NCBI GenBank assembly: GCA_017459345.1
Contig: JAFUDC010000007.1
Location: 1-58,087, forward strand
Length of the DNA: 58,087 nucleotides
Source: Eubacterium sp.
GTDB taxonomy: Bacteria > Bacillota > Clostridia > Lachnospirales > Lachnospiraceae
Reading direction: 5' to 3'
The notes under the pieces were generated by a model. It made no database searches. It was not told the DNA's origin and saw only the letters and a list, made by a program, of their open reading frames with translations. Positions 36,376 through 45,119 of the stretch are shown here, piece by piece (position 1 is the first letter of the stretch; every line of letters starts with the position of its first letter). The position numbers and the translations under genes are program-made.

Positions 36376-36555
36376 ATGAGAGGCTATGAAGCAGCTAAGA
36401 TTTTGAAGGATCAGGGCATCACTCTTGACGAAGTTAATGAGGAGATCGCTTACAGAAAAGAAACCAATGCGTTCAGCAATCAGCCTAAGAATGAGGCATT
36501 TATGAACATGACGCTGAATGAAGTACTGCGCATCAAGGAAATGTGGGATGTCTGA
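36376..36555 (+). CDS. Small 59-residue protein of unknown function
   Basis: A short gene encoding MRGYEAAKILKDQGI... with a strong AGAGGAGGT ribosome-binding site, its own likely promoter and a strong terminator after the stop. The protein is soluble, helical, charge-balanced, without cysteine, and ends LNEVLRIKEMWDV. I do not recognise it. The full set of expression signals around a frame of this size argues that it is real. Confidence 0.8.
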   Translation: MRGYEAAKILKDQGITLDEVNEEIAYRKETNAFSNQPKNEAFMNMTLNEVLRIKEMWDV

Positions 36556-36580
36556 TGTGGACTTCAATCGAATCTGAAGC

Positions 36581-36619
36581 AAGTATGGGCTGCCTGATTA
36601 AGTGGCAGCCTGTATTTTT
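36581..36619 (+). terminator. Terminator of the small-protein gene
   Basis: AAGTATGGGCTGCC (36581-36594) pairs with GGCAGCCTGTATTT (36604-36617), 14 pairs with three G-U, then a T-run. Confidence 0.85.
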
Positions 36620-36739
36620 GAACATCTGCTTCGATTGTGACTCCCTCTTTTACAAGGGGGGGGAGAAGGCGATTACGATTGAATTTCCTGTTTACAGAGG
36701 AGCAGGTATTAGTCAGGAGTTTTTAGGAGGATAGGATAC

Positions 36740-37441
36740 ATGAATCTGCGTTCATCTGATATAAAGGCGATTGCCAGGGATTCGCTCAGAGGACATTGGT
36801 TTTCCTCGATTATTGCAGCTATATTGGCGGCTGTTTTCGGTGTTTTTTTTATGTCTTTCATTGTCTGGGCCCGCTACGGCCTCCTTATGGCAGCTGCAGT
36901 TCGATATCTGGAGGATATTCCGAATTACTTTTTTCTGATACCTCTTGTTATGGCAGTCATTGTTCTCTTCCAGTTTTTTTTCGGAGGAGCTGTTCATCTG
37001 GGTTACATAAAGTATAATCTCTCTCTTCTTGACAGAGAGAAGGCCAGGCTGTCCTCCCTGTTTTCCTGCTTTGGCTCTTTCTGGAAAGCCGTTGCTATGA
37101 GAGTCGGCCTGTTTTTTATCGTGTTTTGCTGTTCCCTGCTTCTGATTGTGCCGGGGATCATCGTGTACTTCATCTACCCCATGACCCCTTATGTTCTTGA
37201 GGAGAGGCCTGCATTTCCGGTGATTGAAGCCATGAGGTCATCCAGAAAGATGATGAGGGGCAATAAGTGGAAGCTCTTCTGTCTGCGTTTCAGTTTTATC
37301 GGCTGGGACCTGCTCTGTCTGCTGACTCTTGGGCTGGCAGCTATCTATGTGGTTCCCTTGAAGCAGACAGCGGAAGCTGTATTTTATAACGAGATATCCG
37401 GAAGGGCAGATGTCTATTATGGCAGACCATCCCATGATTAG
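36740..37441 (+). CDS. DUF975 family membrane protein
   Basis: A 233-residue integral membrane protein of DUF975, a family of unknown function common in Firmicutes. About five to six hydrophobic segments are seen (around 20-42, 63-83, 117-145, 178-203). The family signature is SSRKMMRGNKWKLFCLRFSFIGW (166-188), with VPLKQTAEAVFYNEI near the end. A similar signature occurs in the unrelated GC-rich block (53753-55561), where DUF975 is fused to a second domain. It stands alone between the small protein gene and another unknown gene. Confidence 0.85.
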   Translation: MNLRSSDIKAIARDSLRGHWFSSIIAAILAAVFGVFFMSFIVWARYGLLMAAAVRYLEDIPNYFFLIPLVMAVIVLFQFFFGGAVHLGYIKYNLSLLDREKARLSSLFSCFGSFWKAVAMRVGLFFIVFCCSLLLIVPGIIVYFIYPMTPYVLEERPAFPVIEAMRSSRKMMRGNKWKLFCLRFSFIGWDLLCLLTLGLAAIYVVPLKQTAEAVFYNEISGRADVYYGRPSHD

Positions 37442-37455
37442 GGCAAAAATGTATC

Positions 37456-37484
37456 TTGAATTACAGATATTATTTTGCTAGACT
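37456..37484 (+). promoter_or_regulatory. Promoter of the 236-residue unknown protein
   Basis: TTGAAT (37456-37461), 17-base spacer, TAGACT (37479-37484). Confidence 0.5.
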
Positions 37485-37567
37485 GACCATACCGGAGTCG
37501 TGAGGATTGACCTTATGACCCGATATAACAGGAAGTTGATACTGTAGATAAGGGAGTTTGTTCAGTT

Positions 37568-38278
37568 ATGGAGATATTAGGAAAGCAGTTAAGTGATAAG
37601 GCAGAAGCAGTATACCGCAGGTTTGAGAAAGAGCTGGTATATCCGGTGACCTTTTTAAAGCAGGATCCCGATAATCAGGAGGATATCAGCCGGCCGGTAG
37701 CCATGGATACGGGAAAGAAGGAATTTATCGTAAAGCTGGATAACGGCTTGTCGGATGAGTTATTCGAGAATGCCCTGATTCGTGATATGATCTACTGTCA
37801 GCAGATGAGCAGGAAAGCTCCGGTGCTCACCCCGGTCAGGGAGGATGATCTTGATGCCTATCAGGTTGCCATGATGATCAGCTCCGTGATTATGGATATC
37901 GATGTGGAGAATAAGCTCAGAGCCTACGATATGCACATCGATGATATTGATACCATGAGGCTGAGTGACCTGTTTGCCTTCTTAAAATCCGGCATGTCGG
38001 ATATGAACCGGGCTCTCTACCATGTATTTACCGCTCTTCAGATCACCTTGCTTACCTTCACCGCAACCAATGAGAAGAATATCCAGGATATCGTGCAGAC
38101 CTTCCAGCTGTCAGACCCGGAGGCCATGGATATCATTGATAAATTTGTCAGCATCATTGAGAGATACGGAACAGATGATAACCGGTCCATGATGAGGTGC
38201 ATGAGAAAGATCGGACTGGCCTGCAATATGAAGGGCCGTCTTAATCTGGAGTATGAAGGTAAGGTTTCGACCATATAA
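37568..38278 (+). CDS. Conserved-looking protein of unknown function
   Basis: I do not recognise this 236-residue protein. It is soluble, acidic and mostly helical, without obvious motifs for catalysis, nucleotide binding or metal binding. Segments that look structured are LYHVFTALQITLLTFTATNEKNIQDIVQTF and DPEAMDIIDKFVSIIERYG. It has its own promoter and a terminator and lies between the DUF975 gene and metH. Base composition is like its neighbours, so it is not obviously foreign. Confidence 0.75.
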   Translation: MEILGKQLSDKAEAVYRRFEKELVYPVTFLKQDPDNQEDISRPVAMDTGKKEFIVKLDNGLSDELFENALIRDMIYCQQMSRKAPVLTPVREDDLDAYQVAMMISSVIMDIDVENKLRAYDMHIDDIDTMRLSDLFAFLKSGMSDMNRALYHVFTALQITLLTFTATNEKNIQDIVQTFQLSDPEAMDIIDKFVSIIERYGTDDNRSMMRCMRKIGLACNMKGRLNLEYEGKVSTI

Positions 38279-38290
38279 TAGAGATAGTGA

Positions 38291-38320
38291 AAGGCAGCAA
38301 TTTTATTTGCTGTCTTATTA
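38291..38320 (+). terminator. Terminator before metH
   Basis: AAGGCAGCAA (38291-38300), loop TTTTAT, TTGCTGTCTT (38307-38316), followed by ATTATTTT. Confidence 0.75.
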
Positions 38321-38322
38321 TT

Positions 38323-38351
38323 TTGACAGTATAGGGTCTGTGTGATATAAT
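38323..38351 (+). promoter_or_regulatory. Promoter of metH, perfect consensus
   Basis: TTGACA (38323-38328), 17-base spacer, TATAAT (38346-38351). Only about 55 bases of leader remain, too short for an S-box or cobalamin riboswitch, and none is seen. Confidence 0.9.
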
Positions 38352-38411
38352 AACCGATAATATTGATAGGTTTAGTTATATAAAGTGTTGAATTTTTCGA
38401 GGTAGCATCCC

Positions 38412-40865
38412 ATGACAAGAGAAGAATTATATGAGAGATTGGAAGAAGGACCCCTGATCCTGGATGGAGCGACCGGATCCAATCTGCAGAAGGCGGGCAT
38501 GCCCACCGGGGTATGTCCGGAATTATGGATCCTGGAGCATGAGGATGTTCTGATCGATCTGCAAAGGAGATTTGTGGATGCAGGATCAGATATTCTTTAT
38601 GCTCCCACATTTTCCGGCAACCGGGTTAAGCTTGCCGAGTATGGCCTGGCTGACCGGACAGAGGAAATCAACAAGCGTCTGGTGGCAATCTGCAGGAGGG
38701 CTGCCGGAGGCCGGGCTTTGGTGGCCGGTGATCTGACCATGACCGGAACTGCCCTTGAACCGGTAGGTCCCATGAAGCTTGAGGATCTGGTAGATATCTA
38801 TAAGGAGCAGGCCGCCTACCTGCTGGAGGCAGGGGTGGATCTTTTTGTGGTGGAAACCATGATGAGCCTTGCGGAGACCAGAGCCGCAGTGATTGCCATT
38901 AAGGAGATCTGCGATCTGCCGGTAATTGCCTCCATGACTTATCAGGAGGATGGCAGGACTCTCTACGGGACTGACCCGGTGACTGCCATGGTGGTGCTGC
39001 AAAGTCTGGGAGCCGATGTTGTGGGAGTTAACTGTTCCACAGGACCGGGGGAGATGGTTCCCTTTGTCCGTCAGATGAAAGAATATGCCAGCGTGCCTAT
39101 CCTGGTAAAGCCCAATGCCGGTCTGCCCCTGCTTCAGGATGGGGAGACGGTATATCCCATGGGGCCTGAGGAGTTTGCGGCCTTCGGGCCGGCCTTTATC
39201 GAGGCCGGTGCAGCCCTGCTGGGCGGCTGCTGCGGGACCACACCGGACCATATCCGCCTGCTGGCCAAAGGAGTTGCCGGACTTTCCGTACAAAAACCCC
39301 ATAATATCCACCCGGCCATGCTGGCTTCCGAGAGAAAGAGCCAGGAGATCCTCCTGGATGGTCCCTTCCTGGTCATCGGTGAGCGGATCAACCCCACCGG
39401 GAAGAAGAAGCTTCAGGCGGAGCTTCGGGAGGGTAAGCTTGATATCGTGGAGGAGATGGCTGAGCAGCAGCAGGAGATGGGTGCCCACATCCTGGATATC
39501 AATATGGGAACCAACGGTATCGACGAGAAGGTCATGATGCTGTCTGCCATCCAGAGAGTGACCATGGTGACAGACCTGCCCCTATGCATCGACACAAGTT
39601 ATGTTGACGTGATGGAGGCAGCCTTGAGAGCATATCCTGGACGGGCCCTGATCAATTCCATTTCCATGGAAAAGGAGAAGGTGGAAAAGCTCCTTCCCCT
39701 TGCAAGAAAATATGGAGCCATGTTTATCCTTCTGCCCCTTTCCGATGCCGGACTGCCGGAAAGCCTCCAGGAGAAGATCGGCTATATCCATGCCATACTT
39801 GATAAAGCGCAGAAATTGGGAATCAGCAGGGACAGCATCATCGTCGATGGACTGGTCACCACAGTGGGGGCCAATAAGAAGGCAGCCCTGGAAACCCTGG
39901 AGACCATCCGCTACTGCAAGGAGGAGCTGAAGCTTCCCACTGCCATGGGACTCTCCAATATTTCCTTCGGATTGCCGGAACGACCCTATGTGAACGGTGC
40001 ATTTGCTGCAATGGCTATTCAGACCGGACTGACCATGGCTATCGCCAACCCGTCTAACCAGCTGCTGATGGGAATCTCTTTTGCCTCTGACCTCCTTAAG
40101 AACAAGGAGGGGGCAGATATTGCCTATATCGACCAGGTGAGCAGGATGGGTCCCCTTACCCTGGCACCCAGGGGAGAGACAGCAGGAAAAAAAGGGTCAG
40201 CCCCTGACAGGAGCCGGGAAGAAGGGGCTGCAAATAAGATAAGCCCGGTATTTGAAGCCGTCCTCAAGGGAAACCGGAAGGGTATTGTGCCCCTGGTCAT
40301 GGAGACTCTTGACCAGGGCCATAAGGCTAAGGAGATCCTTGATGATATGCTGATTCCGGCCATCAATGAAGTCGGACGGCTCTTTGATATACAAAAATAC
40401 TTTCTCCCTCAGCTGATTTCCAGCGCCAACGCCATGAAGGAGGCCATCAGCTATCTGGAGCCTATGCTGGCGGAAGGGGGCGGACAGGAGGAAAGACCTG
40501 TCATCGTGATCGCCACTGTGGAGGGAGATATCCATGATATCGGCAAGAATCTGGTAGCTTTAATGTTGAAAAACTATGGTTATCAGGTGTATGATCTGGG
40601 TAAGGATGTTCCGGCGGACAAGATCATAGCAGCAGCTAAGGAGCATCATGCTGCCGTGATCGCCCTGTCGGCTCTGATGACTACAACCATGATGAAGATG
40701 AAGGACACCATTCTCCTGCGGAATGAGCAGGGAATGAATACCAAAGTGATCATTGGCGGTGCAGTGACGACCCAGAGCTTTGCCGACGAGATCGGTGCTG
40801 ACGGCTGGTCCAGAGATGCGTCTGATGCCGTAAAGCTTGTACAGGAGTTATTAAATGAAAATTGA
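38412..40865 (+). CDS. metH: Cobalamin-dependent methionine synthase, short form
   Basis: An 817-residue MetH transferring a methyl group from methyl-tetrahydrofolate to homocysteine. Domains in order: homocysteine-binding barrel (about 1-290; VVGVNCSTGP, LGGCCGTTPDHIR with the zinc cysteines), pterin-binding barrel (about 315-575; GERINPTGKKK, HILDINMG), a B12 cap helix bundle (about 615-690) and the B12 Rossmann domain with GDIHDIGKNL (axial ligand His708). The C-terminal AdoMet reactivation domain of 1,200-residue MetH is missing, as in many Firmicutes, where a separate protein supplies it; none is in the window. Its end overlaps the glycosyltransferase start. Confidence 0.94.
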   Translation: MTREELYERLEEGPLILDGATGSNLQKAGMPTGVCPELWILEHEDVLIDLQRRFVDAGSDILYAPTFSGNRVKLAEYGLADRTEEINKRLVAICRRAAGGRALVAGDLTMTGTALEPVGPMKLEDLVDIYKEQAAYLLEAGVDLFVVETMMSLAETRAAVIAIKEICDLPVIASMTYQEDGRTLYGTDPVTAMVVLQSLGADVVGVNCSTGPGEMVPFVRQMKEYASVPILVKPNAGLPLLQDGETVYPMGPEEFAAFGPAFIEAGAALLGGCCGTTPDHIRLLAKGVAGLSVQKPHNIHPAMLASERKSQEILLDGPFLVIGERINPTGKKKLQAELREGKLDIVEEMAEQQQEMGAHILDINMGTNGIDEKVMMLSAIQRVTMVTDLPLCIDTSYVDVMEAALRAYPGRALINSISMEKEKVEKLLPLARKYGAMFILLPLSDAGLPESLQEKIGYIHAILDKAQKLGISRDSIIVDGLVTTVGANKKAALETLETIRYCKEELKLPTAMGLSNISFGLPERPYVNGAFAAMAIQTGLTMAIANPSNQLLMGISFASDLLKNKEGADIAYIDQVSRMGPLTLAPRGETAGKKGSAPDRSREEGAANKISPVFEAVLKGNRKGIVPLVMETLDQGHKAKEILDDMLIPAINEVGRLFDIQKYFLPQLISSANAMKEAISYLEPMLAEGGGQEERPVIVIATVEGDIHDIGKNLVALMLKNYGYQVYDLGKDVPADKIIAAAKEHHAAVIALSALMTTTMMKMKDTILLRNEQGMNTKVIIGGAVTTQSFADEIGADGWSRDASDAVKLVQELLNEN

Positions 40866-41775
40866 TGTGATCATACCAACCTATAAACCGGATGATAAGC
40901 TGGAGAAAAACCTTCGAATGCTGAGAAGACAGACCCTTCGTCCCGACAGGATCCTGCTGGTCAATACGGAAGAGGATTATTTTCACAGCAAGGAGTTTTA
41001 TAAGCTCCCACAGGGAGAGATTATACACATTAAAAAGAAAGACTTTGACCATGGGGGAACCAGGAATATGGCGGCAGCCAGATGTGACGGGGATATTATC
41101 CTCCTTCTGACTCAGGATGCCATCCCGGCAGACCGGTATATGATTGAGAATCTGGTCAGGCCCTTCACGGAGGATGAGGATATCTGCGCTGCCTATGGGC
41201 GGCAGATGGCAGACTACAAGGATAACCCTGTGGAAGCCTACACCAGGATTTTTAATTACCCGAAAACGAGCAGGATCAAATCACGGGAAGATCTGCCCAC
41301 TCTTGGGATAAAGACCTTCTTTTGTTCCAATGTCTGCGCAGCCTACCGAAAGTCGGTCTATGATGAACTGGGAGGATTCCCCCTTCACACCATTTTTAAC
41401 GAGGATATGATCTATGCCTCCAGGCTGATTGAGGCCGGAAAGAAAATCGCCTATGTGGCTGATGCCCGGGTATGGCACTGGCATAATTATACTGCCTGGC
41501 AGCAGCTGACCCGGAACTTTGATCTGGCAGTTTCCCAGGTGGATGCCGGCGGTCTTTTCCTCAAGGTCCGGTCCGAATCTGAGGGGATCCGTATGGTGAA
41601 GCAGACCCTCCTCTACTTTATCCGCAAAGGAAAGTGGGGCTATCTGCCCCATATCATCCTTCAGAATGCGGCCAAGTATATCGGTTATAAGCTGGGACTG
41701 AATTACAGGAAGCTCCCCCGGCCGTTGATTCTTAAGATATCATTAAATCCCGGATACTGGGACCGGTCCCCGTGA
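40855..41775 (+). CDS. Family 2 glycosyltransferase (rhamnosyltransferase-like)
   Basis: A 306-residue GT-A fold glycosyltransferase. It begins MKIDVIIPTYKPDDKLEKNL, with FDHGGTRNMAAARCDGDIILLLTQDAIPA containing the acidic metal region, then CSNVCAAYRKSVYDELGGFP and FNEDMIYASRLIEAGKKIAYV with the ED catalytic pair. Such enzymes add sugars such as rhamnose to cell-surface polymers. The start overlaps the last eleven bases of metH, an odd pairing of functions, so cotranscription may be only mechanical. Confidence 0.87.
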   Translation: MKIDVIIPTYKPDDKLEKNLRMLRRQTLRPDRILLVNTEEDYFHSKEFYKLPQGEIIHIKKKDFDHGGTRNMAAARCDGDIILLLTQDAIPADRYMIENLVRPFTEDEDICAAYGRQMADYKDNPVEAYTRIFNYPKTSRIKSREDLPTLGIKTFFCSNVCAAYRKSVYDELGGFPLHTIFNEDMIYASRLIEAGKKIAYVADARVWHWHNYTAWQQLTRNFDLAVSQVDAGGLFLKVRSESEGIRMVKQTLLYFIRKGKWGYLPHIILQNAAKYIGYKLGLNYRKLPRPLILKISLNPGYWDRSP

Positions 41776-41783
41776 TCCGAATT

Positions 41784-41820
41784 GACCTTTTTTATAGCAT
41801 AGACAATACCGAAAAAAGGG
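41784..41820 (+). terminator. Weak hairpin after the glycosyltransferase gene
   Basis: CCTTTTTT pairs with AAAAAAGG across an 18-base loop. The 172-base gap up to 41947 otherwise shows AT-rich sequence with only poor promoter matches (TTGCAT at 41872 with TATAAG 15 bases on). Confidence 0.35.
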
Positions 41821-41947
41821 AAAATGTGTCAAAAGTATCATGAAATATGACGAATTGTAATAATTTTTATCTTGCATATATCAGCAAATTAGTATAAGGT
41901 ATCATATAGAAGATATAGAATATCATTTTTTCCAGGGGGAATAAGAC

Positions 41948-43051
41948 TTGAATGACGATAAGAAAAAGGTAAAAGGAAAACGAACGAGGAAAAAAGGCCG
42001 GAAGCGCCGCTTTCTGGCACAGCTTCTGCTATGCCTTGTACTGATAGTATTGTTTGTGGCTTCCGCAGCAGGAGGAGCGGCGGCCGCCTATTATCGGGCT
42101 GCCACCCAGACCATCAAGACGGATACGGTTACTGCCCTGCGCAATGCTGATGTGGTGGAGGCTGACCTGGTCTATGATCAGGATGTGGTCAACATCCTCC
42201 TGATCGGCTGTGATAAGAGGGCTGATGAGACCGAACCCGGCCGGTCTGATACCACCATGATCGCTACGGTGGATTTGAAAAACGGCAAGCTTAAGCTGAC
42301 CTCGCTGATGAGAGATATGTACATTGACATTCCGGGTTATGGCATGCATAAGTTCAATGCGGCCTATTCCTACGGGGGCGTCCAGCTGGAATATGCCACC
42401 ATCGCCCAGAATTTCGGCATCCGACTGGATGGCTATGTGGAGGTGGATATGGCTGCCTTCCGTGAAGTGGTGGATCTGATCGGCGGTGTACCCATGGACC
42501 TCACTGAGGCTGAAGCATATTTCCTGCAGACAGCCTATGTGAATTCCAAGCATGGGGAGAAGAATGTCACAGCCGGGGCCAATGTGCTGACCCCCTACCA
42601 GGCTCTGGCCTACTGCCGGATCCGGCAGGATGTGATGGGAGAGTTCGGACGGACCGACCGCCAGAGGAAGATCCTGATTTCCGTCTTTAATGAGCTTAAG
42701 AGTCAGGATATCATGACCATCACCAATATCTGCATGAAGTCTCTGAAATATGTGACCACTGACCTTACCGAAGCTCAGATCCGCAGTCTGATGACATCGG
42801 TCATTACTATGGGAACCACGGAGATCGAGCAGCTTCGTATCCCCTTTGAGGGCTCCTACTCAGCCGGCAGGCTGAACGGGTCCGGCGCCTGGGTGATGCA
42901 GGTAGATTACGAGCGGAATCAGCAGGCACTCCAGTACTTTATCTTCGGCACCGGGGAAGATCCCCAGATTGAAGATGAGTATGGTGTGGGCAATGACCGC
43001 TTTATCCAGGGATATTATCCGGAAAAGACAGAGGGTATATCTACTTATTAG
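41948..43051 (+). CDS. LytR-CpsA-Psr (LCP) family cell-wall polymer ligase
   Basis: A 367-residue protein. A very basic cytoplasmic N-terminus (KKVKGKRTRKKGRKRR) precedes one membrane segment (about 22-48) and an extracellular LCP domain (about 75-310): NILLIGCDKRADETEPGRSDTTMI, LTSLMRDMYIDIPGYGMHKFNAAYSYGG, and AYCRIRQDVMGEFGRTDRQR. LCP enzymes attach teichoic acids or polysaccharides to peptidoglycan. The start is a TTG preceded by AGGGGGA; no in-frame ATG lies nearby. Confidence 0.9.
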   Translation: MNDDKKKVKGKRTRKKGRKRRFLAQLLLCLVLIVLFVASAAGGAAAAYYRAATQTIKTDTVTALRNADVVEADLVYDQDVVNILLIGCDKRADETEPGRSDTTMIATVDLKNGKLKLTSLMRDMYIDIPGYGMHKFNAAYSYGGVQLEYATIAQNFGIRLDGYVEVDMAAFREVVDLIGGVPMDLTEAEAYFLQTAYVNSKHGEKNVTAGANVLTPYQALAYCRIRQDVMGEFGRTDRQRKILISVFNELKSQDIMTITNICMKSLKYVTTDLTEAQIRSLMTSVITMGTTEIEQLRIPFEGSYSAGRLNGSGAWVMQVDYERNQQALQYFIFGTGEDPQIEDEYGVGNDRFIQGYYPEKTEGISTY

Positions 43052-43145
43052 ATTTTTACAGATTTGGATTCCGCAGATGTATGGAATCAGGAATCCGGCT
43101 GTTTTTTCGACCATAAACTTTCATAGAATAGAGGAGATTATTAAC

Positions 43146-43634
43146 ATGAAACAGATCGTTCTTTCCCTGCTGGTGGATAATAATCCCGGCGTGCTGGCCA
43201 GAGTGGCTTCTCTGTTCAGCCGGAGAGGATATAATATTGATACGATCACAGCAGGTGCAACCAGCGACCCCAGATATACAAGAATCACCGTGACGGTCAG
43301 CGGAGATGACCGCATTCTCGAACAGATCCGCAACCAGATTGCCAAGCTGGAGGATGTGCGCCGAATCATAGAGCTGTATGATAAGGAGTCTGTCTGCCGT
43401 GAGCTGGTTCTGGTCAAGGTCATGGCTGACCGGACAGAGAAGCAGGACATCATAGCAATTGCAGATGTATTCCGTGCCAAGATTGTGGATGTTTCCGTTA
43501 ATTCCCTGATCATTGAGCTTACCGGCAACCAGAACAAGCTGGATGCCTTCCTCAATCTGATGAAGGATTTCGAGATTCTGGAACTTGTTCGTACCGGCAT
43601 CACCGGACTGGCAAGAGGTATGGATACCCTTTGA
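43146..43634 (+). CDS. ilvN: Acetolactate synthase small (regulatory) subunit
   Basis: A 162-residue regulatory subunit of acetohydroxyacid synthase, with an N-terminal ACT domain (about 1-75; LSLLVDNNPGVLARVASLFSRRGYNIDTITAG) that binds the feedback inhibitor valine, and a second ACT-like domain. The frame is open far upstream, but GAGGAG and the family start point to the ATG at 43146. The catalytic subunit ilvB/ilvI is not adjacent; ilvC follows after a structured spacer. Confidence 0.95.
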   Translation: MKQIVLSLLVDNNPGVLARVASLFSRRGYNIDTITAGATSDPRYTRITVTVSGDDRILEQIRNQIAKLEDVRRIIELYDKESVCRELVLVKVMADRTEKQDIIAIADVFRAKIVDVSVNSLIIELTGNQNKLDAFLNLMKDFEILELVRTGITGLARGMDTL

Positions 43635-43706
43635 TATCCAGATATTCATTCTTGGTGGTGATGAAGGATTGAAGGATAAATATTTCATTTTTTAGAATAA
43701 ATATGA

Positions 43707-43729
43707 CAGGAACCCTTGATTTGTTCCTG
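43707..43729 (+). terminator. Small hairpin after ilvN
   Basis: CAGGAAC (43707-43713), loop CCTTGATTT, GTTCCTG (43723-43729). No T-run. Confidence 0.45.
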
Positions 43730-43761
43730 AAAATGGAGTATGATACACTTTGAGTCTATCG

Positions 43762-43806
43762 GATAAGTCCGGGAGCACAAGAGAGAATTTGTGCACAGGA
43801 CTTATC
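43762..43806 (+). promoter_or_regulatory. Nested hairpin in the ilvC leader
   Basis: GATAAGTCC (43762-43770) pairs with GGACTTATC (43798-43806), and inside it GCACAA (43775-43780) pairs with TTGTGC (43789-43794). A possible promoter (TTGTTC 43721-43726, TACACT 43744-43749, spacer 17) would place it at the 5' end of the ilvC mRNA. No leader peptide or T-box motif is seen. Confidence 0.5.
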
Positions 43807-43820
43807 TTAATGTGTAGTGA

Positions 43821-44867
<1,047 letters not shown>

Positions 44868-44901
44868 TAAGAGGTTGTTGAGCTAAAACAGCCTTCCCCA
44901 T

Positions 44902-44950
44902 ACTGTCAGGTTTTCATATTTAAGTAATATGGAAGCCTGACAGTTTTTTT
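44902..44950 (+). terminator. Terminator of ilvC
   Basis: A 19-bp stem (44902-44920 with 44926-44944), two G-U pairs, loop of five bases, then a run of seven T. Confidence 0.95.
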
Positions 44951-45021
44951 GTTCAGGAGGTCTGCTTTAGTGCGGCAGTCCCTAATGACAAAAGTTTCCC
45001 AATGTTGTCTCTGATGTTTCC

Positions 45022-45050
45022 TTGACGGAACTTGTCCTTTTTGCTATTAT
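45022..45050 (+). promoter_or_regulatory. Promoter of the M16C protease gene
   Basis: TTGACG (45022-45027), 17-base spacer, TATTAT (45045-45050). Confidence 0.65.
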
Positions 45051-45119
45051 TTTATAAACTGGGCAGACTATTGGGTTTTGCCCTATTGAATAATCGAAAA
45101 AAGGCCAGGAGGATGATTT

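Noticed and set aside
36543-36734. 63-residue frame downstream of the small-protein gene
   Set aside because: It overlaps the terminator hairpin, has no ribosome-binding site and no protein-like composition.
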